The translations under genes were made by a program, and so were the position numbers. From Sphingobium sp. OAS761 (lineage in GTDB: Bacteria; Pseudomonadota; Alphaproteobacteria; Sphingomonadales; Sphingomonadaceae): a stretch of DNA of 64,000 bases. This document shows, piece after piece, positions 55,595-63,860 of this stretch (its first letter is position 1; each line of letters opens with the position of its first letter). The notes under the pieces were generated by a model. The model worked only from the letters and a program-made list of their open reading frames with translations. It was not told the origin of the DNA and did not search any database. Where the stretch lies: assembly GCF_024168485.1 (NCBI RefSeq), contig NZ_JALJVY010000014.1:1-64000 (forward strand). Reading direction: 5' to 3'.

Positions 55595-56547
55595 GCCCGT
55601 TCCTCCTGTTGCCGGTAGAGCGAGGCCAATATCCGCTCCACCAGCGGCTTCTTGAAATCATTGTGCGGGGTCGTGCGGGCGTCGGCCAGCACCGCGTCGG
55701 TGACCGCCCTGGCGCCATGCGGCGCGGCTGCGTCAGCCGCTTGCGTGCGCCATGGCCGGGCGCCGATGCCACCGAACGCGAAGCGCGCCGTCCCGTCCTC
55801 GCCGAAGATCGCGCCGACCGACACCAGCGCGAACGCATAGGAGGCGCGATCGCGAACCTTGCGATAGACATGGGTGCCGCCCACCGGCTTGGGCAGGGTA
55901 ACGGACGTGATCAGTTCCCCCTGTTTCAGCACCGTTTCCCGATTCGGCGTGTCGCCCGGAAGCAGGTAAAAATCGGCGATCGGGATAGACCGTGCGACGC
56001 CGTCCGCGTCCATCGTGTCGACCTGGGCATCCAGCAACCGCATGGCGACCGCCATGTCGCTGGGATGCTGCGCGATGCAGGCGTCGCTCACGCCCAATAT
56101 GGCCAGGCTGCGGCTCATCCCCTCCATCGCGCCGCAACCTGTGCCGGGCTTGCGCTTGTTGCAGGGCATGCGCGTGTCGTAGAAATAGGGGCAGCGCGTC
56201 CGTTGCAGCAGGTTGCCGCCGGTCGTGGCCTTGTTGCGCAGCTGGCCCGACGCTCCGGCCACCAGCGCGCGACTGAGCACCGCATAGTCGCGGCGCACCG
56301 TCTTGTCCGCCGCTAGGTCGGTGTTGCGCACGAGCGCGCCGATCCGCAGCCCGCCCTCCGTCGTCCTTTCGATCCGGTCGAGCCCGAGATGGTTGACATC
56401 GACCAGATGCGTCGGCGTTTCGATCTGCAATTTCATCAGGTCGATCAGGTTGGTGCCACCGGCGATGAATCGCGCGCCCTGCACCGAAGCCGCCGCCTTT
56501 GCCGCCGCCTCTACGCTGGCAGCGCGCTCGTAGGTAAAGCTTTTCAC
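55591..56547 (-). CDS. paoB: FAD subunit with 4Fe-4S cluster, PaoB-like
   Basis: The 318-residue protein has the CO-dehydrogenase flavoprotein fold: [16 protein letters not shown] and [16 protein letters not shown] bind FAD. Four Cys residues in [21 protein letters not shown] match the extra 4Fe-4S insertion that marks PaoB-type subunits. It starts with GTG, overlapping the paoA stop by four bases, and its stop overlaps paoC, so the three genes are translationally coupled. Confidence 0.92.
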   Translation of the reverse strand: MKSFTYERAASVEAAAKAAASVQGARFIAGGTNLIDLMKLQIETPTHLVDVNHLGLDRIERTTEGGLRIGALVRNTDLAADKTVRRDYAVLSRALVAGASGQLRNKATTGGNLLQRTRCPYFYDTRMPCNKRKPGTGCGAMEGMSRSLAILGVSDACIAQHPSDMAVAMRLLDAQVDTMDADGVARSIPIADFYLLPGDTPNRETVLKQGELITSVTLPKPVGGTHVYRKVRDRASYAFALVSVGAIFGEDGTARFAFGGIGARPWRTQAADAAAPHGARAVTDAVLADARTTPHNDFKKPLVERILASLYRQQEERA

Positions 56548-57179
56548 GCCTGCGTCTCCCCGGCGACGTCGCGCATCGCGGCGATGATGTTGGGATAGGC
56601 GGCGCAGCGGCAGATATTGCCGCTCATCCGTTCCCTGTATTCCGCCTCGCTCGGCACGATCCTGTCCAGATCTTCCGTGGCATGGCTGGGGATGCCCGCC
56701 CTGATCTCCTCCAGCACCGACACGGCGGAACAGATCTGCCCCGGCGTGCAATAGCCGCATTGATAACCGTCGTGGGTGATGAAGGCCCGCTGCATCGGAT
56801 GCAGCGCCTCGGGCGATCCCAGTCCCTCGATCGTGGTCACGCTGTCGCCGTCATGCATGACCGCCAGCGTGAGGCAACTGTTGATGCGCCGCCCGTTCAG
56901 CATCACGGTACAGGCACCGCACTGGCCGTGGTCGCAGCCTTTCTTCGTGCCGGTCAGCCGCAGATGCTCGCGCAGCGCATCCAGCAGCGTCGTGCGCGGA
57001 TCGAGCTGGAAATGGACCTCCCGTCCGTTGACTGTGAGTTCGATCGGGATCATCGCGCTGCCTTTCTCGCTCCTGCTGCCATTTTCGGCCGCAACCGCGC
57101 GCCCCACCAGCGGCGACGCCGCCGCGACGGCCGCTGCGCTGCCCAATATGCCACGACGCGTGACCTCGTTTGCGGACAT
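56544..57179 (-). CDS. paoA: 2Fe-2S subunit with Tat signal, PaoA-like
   Basis: The 211-residue protein has a twin-arginine signal ([19 protein letters not shown]) and two 2Fe-2S clusters: plant-type [18 protein letters not shown] and the helical-domain cluster [11 protein letters not shown]…NICRC. Sequence and length match E. coli PaoA closely in pattern. It exports the folded PaoABC complex to the periplasm, where aromatic and other aldehydes are oxidised to acids. It is the first gene of the operon. Confidence 0.94.
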   Translation of the reverse strand: MSANEVTRRGILGSAAAVAAASPLVGRAVAAENGSRSEKGSAMIPIELTVNGREVHFQLDPRTTLLDALREHLRLTGTKKGCDHGQCGACTVMLNGRRINSCLTLAVMHDGDSVTTIEGLGSPEALHPMQRAFITHDGYQCGYCTPGQICSAVSVLEEIRAGIPSHATEDLDRIVPSEAEYRERMSGNICRCAAYPNIIAAMRDVAGETQA

Positions 57180-57433
57180 ATGTTCCTCCTGATGGGACAG
57201 TTACGAAGCGCGGTCCAATTCGATCCTGCGCAGCCGCAAATATACATGAGCGCATCCCGTTCGCCGACACGCTCTGCCGCCGGATGCATCCGCGTCAACC
57301 CTGCCGGAAGCGCCCACAGCTTCTCTCATCGGAGGAATATCATTTTTGTGCGATTCCGCTCTTGCCCATCCCGGTTTCCACTGCTAGTTGCCCGCCTCAC
57401 CCGCCGAGAGGGACATTTCCTCCGGCCGCCAGA
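57180..57433. other. Interval between paoA and tRNA-Gly
   Basis: This 254-base divergent region should hold the promoter of paoABC and that of tRNA-Gly. No frame with a ribosome binding site was found, and no clear repeat or palindrome stands out. Confidence 0.4.
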
Positions 57434-57508
57434 GCGGGCGTAGCTCAGGGGTAGAGCACAACCTTGCCAAGGTTGGGGTCGAGGGTTCGAATCCCTTCGC
57501 CCGCTCCA
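57434..57508 (+). tRNA. tRNA-Gly (anticodon GCC)
   Basis: The 75 bases fold as a cloverleaf: acceptor GCGGGCG/CGCCCGC, D arm GCTC…GAGC, anticodon arm ACCTTGCCAAGGT with GCC at the tip, T arm GAGGG-TTCGAAT-CCCTT. The 3' CCA is encoded. An intrinsic terminator follows 26 bases later. Confidence 0.97.
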
Positions 57509-57533
57509 GTTTTCCTAGGGAAATCCACGAATT

Positions 57534-57555
57534 AGCGGCTTTATGCCGCTTTTTT
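57534..57555 (+). terminator. Intrinsic terminator of tRNA-Gly
   Basis: AGCGGC-TTTAT-GCCGCT is a perfect 6-bp hairpin followed by TTTTT. Confidence 0.9.
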
Positions 57556-57992
57556 GTTGGAGACAGCACTCTCGGCAATGCCTGTTGTCTCCATAATGTC
57601 TCCAGAAAATAATCAAGGATGGGCCACTTCTGGCGTTGTCTGGCGAAGGTTGCGCCCGGTCCCTTGCGGTGCCCAATCGCTTTTTCGCCCGTGCAAGCAA
57701 CCCGTCGTTTGAAGACAATGGCTCTGCCGGCTGGGGACAGTCGTCGGTGAAGTGCAAACAGCGCGTGCGTTAGTGCCGGTGCGACTGAGTGACAGCACAC
57801 GATTTGAGCCCCCTCTCAATCTGTGGGGAAGAACGCCTGATTGGCTGCCGTTCAGCGGTTCAAGTTGGTTCCCCAAGAGCTGCCGCTTGTTCAGACGCGG
57901 GCTCGGGGCAGCAACTGGGCCGAAAGCGGAAATTCGGCTCTTTGAGCCGTTCGCTGAAGAAGCTGTCATAGCCCCAGCCGAGGGATTGGCGC
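57556..57992. other. Gene-free stretch downstream of tRNA-Gly
   Basis: 437 bases hold no convincing gene. It contains GGAGACA…TGTCTCC with a third GTCTCC copy (57557-57602) and a small hairpin CGGCTC-TTT-GAGCCG (57935-57949) downstream of the Moco-subunit gene. Its composition and lack of long frames differ from the flanking operons. It could be the scar of an integration event at the tRNA 3' end; no integrase gene remains in the window. Confidence 0.35.
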
Positions 57993-60236
57993 CTAGTCTA
58001 TTGCGGGCAAAAGATTTGCAGTAGTGCCCCGTAGAAGCGGAAGGCTCCGCACTGGTCGTCCCGACAGGGCGAACATCGCATTTGCAACCGCAGGTGCTAT
58101 CGGTGCCACCCCGGGTTCGCCCATACCTGTCGGCAATTCCGCGGACGGCAAGATATGGGTCTCGATAGCGGGCATCTCGTTCATGCGGACAACGGGGTAA
58201 TCATCGAAGTTCGATTGCTGGACCTGACCATCATTGATCGTAATGCAGCCGTACAGCGCGGCGGAGAGGCCAAACCCGATCCCGCCCTCTACCTGCGCTG
58301 CGATCTGATCAGGAGAAATCGCGATACCGCAATCGACCGCGGCAACCACTCGCCTCACGATCGGGCGTCCCTCAGTTAGTCTGACCTCTGCAACCTGAGC
58401 CACGAAGGAGCCAAAACATTCATGCACGGCAAGACCCCGGGCCCATCCGTCCTCCAGAGGGGTTCCCCATCCAGACTTTGCGCATGCTTCTTCGAGGACT
58501 CCCAATCTCCGATCCGCCCCGGCCCTGCGGTAAAGTTCGCGGCGATAGTCAGCGGGATCGCGGCCCGCCCGCGCCGCAAGCTGATCGACGACGTGTTCCA
58601 TGGTCATAGCGGTGTGCGAATGGCCGACCGATCGCCAGAACGTGACGGGTATGCCGAGGTCGGGACTGGTTACGCGGCAATCGACTGTCGATGCGGTGGT
58701 AAAATAGGGTGAGCCTGCAACCCCTTCGCATGCTTCCGCATTGCCGCCTACCGGAAGCAGCGACTGCGAGACGATGTGATGTCGCCAGTCGGCCGGAAAA
58801 CCGTCGTCGTCAAGAGCCACTGCGACCCGGTGATGTGCAAGGGGCCGGTAGTATCCCGCCGCCATTTCGTCCTCTCGCGTCCAGAACAGCTTGACGGGCC
58901 TGCTTTCGACACGGCGAGCAATGCGCATGCATTCGACCAGATAATCGCTCGAGAGTGCGCCGCGCCGTCCGAATGAGCCGCCTGCCATAAGGACATTGAG
59001 GTCGACGCGCCCGGGGAGCGTTCTCGCGTTGAAAGCTGCCAGCACCCGGTCAGCCGTCGCGTGATGCGCGCCGGACCACATCGTGACACGCGTACCGTCA
59101 ACCTGGGCCACGCAGTCGAGTGTCTCCATCGGTGCGTGGGCCAGGTAGGGAAAATCGATGGTCGTTTCGAAAGCCCCCCGGTGCTGCGGAGCTTCGGCAT
59201 TGCCACGACTTTCGAAGACGAGCGGTTCGACTTCGCCTTGTGCCTCACCGGCGGCGAGTTCGGCGTACCACGTGGAGATTTCGGCCGAGGATCGATGCTC
59301 GGCTTCTGCTTTTTCCCATTCGACGCGCAGGGCATCCCGGCCCTTGAGAGCAGCAGCGGTGTTTCGTGCGAGGACCGCGACACCCGTTTCGATCGCAAAG
59401 ACATCGACCACCCCTGTAACCCTCCGAGCATCGCGGTCGTCGAACCGGGCCAGCTTGCCGCCGAAGCGAGGACTGTGCGCGACGACCGCCACCAGCATGT
59501 CGGGCAGTTGGACGTCCTGGGTATATGTTTGCGCACCCGTGCTCTTGGGCAGGCTGTCCTTGCGCTGCACGCGGGGGGTTCCGATCAAGGTGAATTGCTC
59601 CGGACGCTTCAGGGTCGGCTCCTGCGGAGGTGTCTGCCGCGCCGCGTCCGCCAGCAAGTCTCCGAAGGTTGCCCTTCGCGCCGATGAGGGATGGGACACG
59701 ACGCCGTTGCTGACGGAGATTTCGCCTTGCCCGACTCCCCAGCGGGATGCTGCCGCAGCGACGAACATCGTGCGTGCAGCCGCGCCCGTTCGCCGCAGCT
59801 TGTCCCAGTGCGTGGCGATGCCTTGCGACCCTCCGGTCAGCTGCGGGCCGTACGCGGAGAAATCGACCGGTGCGGGCAATATCTCGACCTTGTCCCAATC
59901 GGCGTCGAGTTCTTCGGCGACGATCGCAGCGAGCCCCGCGTGAATGCCCTGTCCCATCTCCTGCTGTGGATTGACGATGCCCACCCTGCCGTCAGATTCG
60001 ATGCGGATATACGGACCGAATGGGCCGGGCTCGAAGTCCCGCCCCCCGGCAGAAAGCAGCGCGCCGGCTGTTTCCATGGGGTGGGTGGCGACGTAGCCGA
60101 CAAGCAGTGCACCTCCCGCGAGCGCTCCGCCGATGAGTAGCCTGCGGCGCGTCAGACCAGAGGCCCGCTTGTCATCCGCAACAGTCTCGCCGTCATCGTC
60201 CTGCTTCATCACTGTATCCTCGGTCATGCTGGACAT
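57993..60236 (-). CDS. Periplasmic molybdenum hydroxylase large subunit (IorB-like)
   Basis: The ~747-residue Moco subunit begins with a Tat signal (LTRRRLLIGGALAGGALL). EPGPFGPYIRIESDGRVGI and NPQQEMGQGIHAGLAAIVAEELD are typical of the isoquinoline 1-oxidoreductase beta/nicotinate dehydrogenase B type, and the catalytic Glu is in GMGEPGVAPIAPA. It would work with the 2Fe-2S subunit and cytochrome c upstream in the operon. Starts at 60236, 60227 and 60209 are in frame; 60227 overlaps the cytochrome stop by four bases (ATGA), and 60209 has GAGG upstream. Substrate is unknown; N-heteroaromatics or aldehydes are candidates. Confidence 0.88.
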   Translation of the reverse strand: MSSMTEDTVMKQDDDGETVADDKRASGLTRRRLLIGGALAGGALLVGYVATHPMETAGALLSAGGRDFEPGPFGPYIRIESDGRVGIVNPQQEMGQGIHAGLAAIVAEELDADWDKVEILPAPVDFSAYGPQLTGGSQGIATHWDKLRRTGAAARTMFVAAAASRWGVGQGEISVSNGVVSHPSSARRATFGDLLADAARQTPPQEPTLKRPEQFTLIGTPRVQRKDSLPKSTGAQTYTQDVQLPDMLVAVVAHSPRFGGKLARFDDRDARRVTGVVDVFAIETGVAVLARNTAAALKGRDALRVEWEKAEAEHRSSAEISTWYAELAAGEAQGEVEPLVFESRGNAEAPQHRGAFETTIDFPYLAHAPMETLDCVAQVDGTRVTMWSGAHHATADRVLAAFNARTLPGRVDLNVLMAGGSFGRRGALSSDYLVECMRIARRVESRPVKLFWTREDEMAAGYYRPLAHHRVAVALDDDGFPADWRHHIVSQSLLPVGGNAEACEGVAGSPYFTTASTVDCRVTSPDLGIPVTFWRSVGHSHTAMTMEHVVDQLAARAGRDPADYRRELYRRAGADRRLGVLEEACAKSGWGTPLEDGWARGLAVHECFGSFVAQVAEVRLTEGRPIVRRVVAAVDCGIAISPDQIAAQVEGGIGFGLSAALYGCITINDGQVQQSNFDDYPVVRMNEMPAIETHILPSAELPTGMGEPGVAPIAPAVANAMFALSGRPVRSLPLLRGTTANLLPAID

Positions 60237-60886
60237 TGCGCACCTGTCTCCAGCCACGCTTCGATGAGGTCGCCGAACTGTTGTTGCGTACCGGGGGCGG
60301 GCGTGCGGGTTCCGCCAGGGTGCCAAGCCCAGCCGACGAGGTCGTCGCGCACCATGTGCTCAAGCAGCTCAGCGCGGGTCATGTGGGATCTCGCGGGGTC
60401 GAGCAGTTGGCGACAGATTTCGCCCAGCGAACGGCCCTGCCAGGCCATTTCAGCCGGTGCGAGCGCCCATTTCGGATTGCCGGGAGTGCCCGAGCCTTCG
60501 AAGTTGCTGGCGTTGTGGCAGGTTGAGCACTGCAACAGCGGATCGCCGCTGCCGTCATCACCGCGAACGACCGCCGGCAAGTGGGGGCGCATGGCATCGG
60601 TCTGTGTGGGATGATCGCTGCGCGGGTGGCAGTTGAGGCAGCGGGGATGCTGAATGACGCGACCCGCCTCGATGAACATCGCAATGGAGCGTTCGGAGGG
60701 GTCGGCGATCGAAGCAAAGTCGGCAACTGACCTCAGCGCAAGCGCCGGCTGCGGTGTTTCCGTAGCGGGTAAAGTCGTGGCTTCGGGAAGACTGGCTGGA
60801 CGCAGGGCAACGGCCGCGGAAACGACTGCTAGCGCAAGAGCTATCAATGCCAGAGTGCCGCATCCGGGCCGTCGTCGGCGCGTCAT
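60224..60886 (-). CDS. Dihaem cytochrome c of the molybdenum hydroxylase operon
   Basis: The 220-residue protein has an N-terminal membrane anchor (CGTLALIALALAVVSAAVAL) and two CxxCH haem motifs, CLNCH and CSTCH. It sits between the 2Fe-2S and Moco subunit genes, overlapping each by a few bases, so it very probably carries electrons from the hydroxylase to the respiratory chain, replacing the FAD subunit. The ATG at 60886 overlaps the upstream stop (ATGA). A longer open frame extends to 61297 but reads through the 2Fe-2S gene and is rejected. Confidence 0.88.
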   Translation of the reverse strand: MTRRRRPGCGTLALIALALAVVSAAVALRPASLPEATTLPATETPQPALALRSVADFASIADPSERSIAMFIEAGRVIQHPRCLNCHPRSDHPTQTDAMRPHLPAVVRGDDGSGDPLLQCSTCHNASNFEGSGTPGNPKWALAPAEMAWQGRSLGEICRQLLDPARSHMTRAELLEHMVRDDLVGWAWHPGGTRTPAPGTQQQFGDLIEAWLETGAQCPA

Positions 60887-61365
60887 GCTGCGCCGCTCCG
60901 GAGACTGGCCGCTGCTGTGTGAATGCCGGCCCTGATGCGCGAATAGGTGGCGCACCTGCAGATGTTGCCGCTCATCGCGCGATCGATGTCCTGATCGGAA
61001 GGGTTCGGTCGTTCGCGGAGCAGCGCAATCGCGCTCATGATTTGGCCCGACTGGCAGAACCCGCACTGCGGCACATTTCCATCGACCCAGGCACGCGTAA
61101 GCGCACGGGCCTCGGGACCGGCGGGAGAACCCGTCGCGGCCTCGATCGTCTCGATCCGCCTTGACCCGACCGAAGCGACGGGAACCGAGCAGGACCGGAC
61201 GGGACGCCCTTCCAGGTGGACGGTACATGCGCCGCACTGCGCCTTGCCGCAGCCGTATTTCGACCCTGTCAGGTGCAGACTGTCGCGCAGCACCCACAGG
61301 AGCGGCGTCTGCGGATCTTCGTCGACGCGGCGTCGTTCGCCGTTGACGGTCAGTTCGAATTGCAT
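60883..61365 (-). CDS. 2Fe-2S subunit (IorA-like)
   Basis: The 160-residue protein has both clusters of this family: YGCGKAQCGACTVHLEG near the N-terminus and CGFCQSGQI…NICRC in the helical domain. It has no signal peptide and would be exported with the Tat-bearing Moco subunit. It is the first gene of a three-gene operon (2Fe-2S, cytochrome c, Moco). The ATG at 61365 gives MQFELTVNGERR, the standard start; a longer frame to 61407 starts with GTG. Confidence 0.9.
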   Translation of the reverse strand: MQFELTVNGERRRVDEDPQTPLLWVLRDSLHLTGSKYGCGKAQCGACTVHLEGRPVRSCSVPVASVGSRRIETIEAATGSPAGPEARALTRAWVDGNVPQCGFCQSGQIMSAIALLRERPNPSDQDIDRAMSGNICRCATYSRIRAGIHTAAASLRSGAA

Positions 61366-61715
61366 GGTCTCTGATGCCTTGGCGGTGATGAGCTTCCCGA
61401 TTTCCACTCGAAGCTAGGCGGCGAGCGCGCCAGCACCATGTCGGAAATTCCGAATATCTTGCCCAATCATACAGCGCCGGCGGGAGGGCCGCGAACTAAG
61501 AGCTTGTCCACTAGACTGGCTGGGGAGCACCTGGGACCGATTCTAGATTCTGTTTTTCATTTTTCGTCAATTGTTTAGATAATCTTTAGCGCCCAAAGCC
61601 GTTCGGCATTGCACGCCGCAACTGCAGGAACTTGGCGGCCTTCTGAACAATGCATCTTGGCGCCGCAACGGGGCCGAGACCTTGCCTCTCCATGTGCGTA
61701 GGCTAATTTGCCAGC
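61366..61715. promoter_or_regulatory. Divergent control region of the hydroxylase operon and araC-type gene
   Basis: This 350-base interval separates the two divergent units. It contains the palindrome TCGGAA-A-TTCCGA (61441-61453) and an AT-rich patch (61548-61590) that could hold promoters. The palindrome is 76 bases upstream of the 2Fe-2S gene's ATG, a plausible regulator site. Confidence 0.4.
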
Positions 61716-62666
61716 ATGCACGGCACCTCTTCACCCGCGACCACGGAACGTGGTCCCAAGATGCAGGCAGCGCTCGTCGATGCCATCGAAACCTTTCTAG
61801 ACATGCGCGGCGGCGGTCAGGGGCACTTCGAGACTGCCATGAGCGGTGTACACGTCATGCGGGCGTTTCAGGAAATTCCACCTATCCGGCGCATCTACAG
61901 TCCGTCGCTGTGCATCGTGCTGAAGGGGGCGAAAGAGATAGTGTTCGGCGAGACCACGCTTCACTATGCCGAGATGGAATGCCTGGTCGTCAGCATCGAA
62001 ATGCCCGCGAGCGGGCGAATGATCGGCGCCACGCCAGAAACACCGTTCCTCGGCATCACGGTCGAGCTCGACGTCTCCTTGTTGCGCGAAGTCATGCAGC
62101 AGCTGTCCTCACAGCCGCAACGGGACGGCGCATCGGATGCGTGCGTATTTGTCGGTCAGGTGGACGGTCCGCTCGCCGATTGCGTGCTTCGCCTTGCCAA
62201 CCTGGCTCAGACCCCCGAGGCGGCCCAGATCCTGTTCCCCGCAGTGATGCGCGAAATCTGCTATTGGCTACTGACCGGCTCGCACGGCGGCGAGGTGGCG
62301 AAACTCGCGCTCCCGGATACGCAGACCGTTAGGGTGGCGAACGCGATCTATTACCTGCGGGATCACTTTGCGCAGACGGTGCGGATGTCCGGCTTGGCCG
62401 ATATCGCCGGGATGAGCCTGTCCTCGTTCCATCAGCATTTTCGCAGAATGACCGACATGACCCCGGTTCAGTATCAGAAGCAGTTACGTCTGCTTGAGGC
62501 ACGCAGGTTGATGGTGTCGAACGGGGCCAGCGTATCCGAAGCCGCGTACGAGGTGGGATACGAAAGCCCATCGCAGTTCAGCCGAGAATACACACGCGCG
62601 TTCGGCACCGCGCCAAAGCGCGATGCGATGAACTTCAGGGCGCTCGTCGAAGCGGGAACCCGGTAG
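61716..62666 (+). CDS. AraC-family transcriptional regulator
   Basis: The 316-residue protein has an N-terminal cupin-like effector domain of the AraC_N type (SPSLCIVLKGAKEIVFGE) and two C-terminal helix-turn-helix motifs (SGLADIAGMSLSSFHQHFRRM and SEAAYEVGYESPSQFSREY). It is divergent from the molybdenum hydroxylase operon and followed by an SDR gene, so it probably controls one or both. Start could be 61716 or the in-frame ATG at 61761. Inducer unknown. Confidence 0.9.
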   Translation: MHGTSSPATTERGPKMQAALVDAIETFLDMRGGGQGHFETAMSGVHVMRAFQEIPPIRRIYSPSLCIVLKGAKEIVFGETTLHYAEMECLVVSIEMPASGRMIGATPETPFLGITVELDVSLLREVMQQLSSQPQRDGASDACVFVGQVDGPLADCVLRLANLAQTPEAAQILFPAVMREICYWLLTGSHGGEVAKLALPDTQTVRVANAIYYLRDHFAQTVRMSGLADIAGMSLSSFHQHFRRMTDMTPVQYQKQLRLLEARRLMVSNGASVSEAAYEVGYESPSQFSREYTRAFGTAPKRDAMNFRALVEAGTR

Positions 62667-62784
62667 TACTGCATCGACCGGGCGCAGGATCGGGCAAGTC
62701 TTTCGCATTCCGCGCCATGGAGAAGCGGCGGCACCCCCGTATCTTTCGAACACACCAGATGATGGTTTTCGAAAGGATACAGCA

Positions 62785-63747
62785 ATGTCGCATTGGACCG
62801 CAGCAGACATCCCCTCCCAGGTCGGCCGCACCGCGGTCGTCACGGGCACCGGAGGATTGGGCTATGAAGACGCCCTCGCTCTGGCCCGCGCGGGCTGTCG
62901 GGTCGTCGTCGCCGGGCGCAATCCAGAAAAAGGCCTTCAGGCTGTCGCCCGAATTCGGGCTGAGTTTTCCCAAGCCGATATCCGGTTCGAGCTCCTCGAC
63001 CTGGCTCGCATTTCGTCGATACGGGCCTTTGCCGACCGGATGACCGAAATGGGCCAGCTGCACCTTCTCATCAACAATGCAGGTGTCATGGTTCCGCCCA
63101 CGCTGACCGAAACGGCGGACGGGTTCGAACTGCAGTTCGGCACGAACTATCTGGGCCATTTCGCCCTGACAGGTTTGTTGCTTCCTTTGCTTCGCCAGAG
63201 CGAGAGGGCAAGGGTCGTGACGGTTTCCAGTATTGCCGCCCCGCAAGGTGAAATCGACTTTGACAATCTGAACGCCGAGCAATCCTACCACGCAATGACG
63301 GCCTATAGCCAATCGAAGCTGGCGTGCCTGATGTTCGCATTCGAACTGCAGCGACGGAGCGATGCACACGGGTGGAATCTCGCCAGCATCGCAGCGCATC
63401 CCGGCGTTGCACGGACCGAACTGCTGCATAACGGCCCGGGCCGGTTCAGCATTCATCGCATGGTGCGGGATCTGCTGCCATTCCTGTTTCAACCTGTCGC
63501 GCAGGGCGCGCTCCCGACCCTTTTCGCAGCGACCGCGAGCGAGGCTGAGCCCGCAGGATATTACGGCCCCAATCGTCTGGGAGAAACGCGAGGCTATCCC
63601 GTCGCAGCCAGGATCCCACCGCAAGCACTCGACGAGGAAGTGGCAGCGCGTCTCTGGGAGGTATCCGAACAGCTTGCCGGCGTGCAGTTCCGAGCGCAAC
63701 CTTTGCCCCTGCAGGCATGTAGCAAGCCGCGCCGGATCGCGGGCTAG
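62785..63747 (+). CDS. Short-chain dehydrogenase/reductase
   Basis: The 320-residue SDR has the nucleotide loop VVTGTGGLGYEDALALA (a variant of TGxxxGIG with Leu-Gly-Tyr), NNAGVM, and the catalytic YSQSK. Arg after the second strand (VVAGRNPEKG) suggests NADP preference. Length and tail resemble retinol-dehydrogenase-like SDRs. It follows the AraC gene by 118 bases on the same strand. Substrate is unknown; an aldehyde/alcohol step linked to the neighbouring hydroxylase is possible. Confidence 0.9.
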   Translation: MSHWTAADIPSQVGRTAVVTGTGGLGYEDALALARAGCRVVVAGRNPEKGLQAVARIRAEFSQADIRFELLDLARISSIRAFADRMTEMGQLHLLINNAGVMVPPTLTETADGFELQFGTNYLGHFALTGLLLPLLRQSERARVVTVSSIAAPQGEIDFDNLNAEQSYHAMTAYSQSKLACLMFAFELQRRSDAHGWNLASIAAHPGVARTELLHNGPGRFSIHRMVRDLLPFLFQPVAQGALPTLFAATASEAEPAGYYGPNRLGETRGYPVAARIPPQALDEEVAARLWEVSEQLAGVQFRAQPLPLQACSKPRRIAG

Positions 63748-63860
63748 GCCAAACTTCCAGCACCGAGTTTCTGGAGCATTAGGCAACTCTGTTGGTGCTT
63801 CAGGCATGGGTAGAGCGGAGGCGAGCCATATAATCGGTCGCAATAAATCGGAGCGAAATC

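Noticed and set aside
57384..57800. A minus-strand frame ending in a segment that looks like known database proteins
   Set aside because: The familiar part (LERAKGFEPSTPTLARL) is the antisense translation of tRNA-Gly, a common annotation artefact. No integrase domain is present.
60887..61297. 5' extension of the cytochrome c gene
   Set aside because: The added 137 codons are antisense-free but overlap the 2Fe-2S gene in another frame and contain no signal peptide; the ATG at 60886 supplies one.
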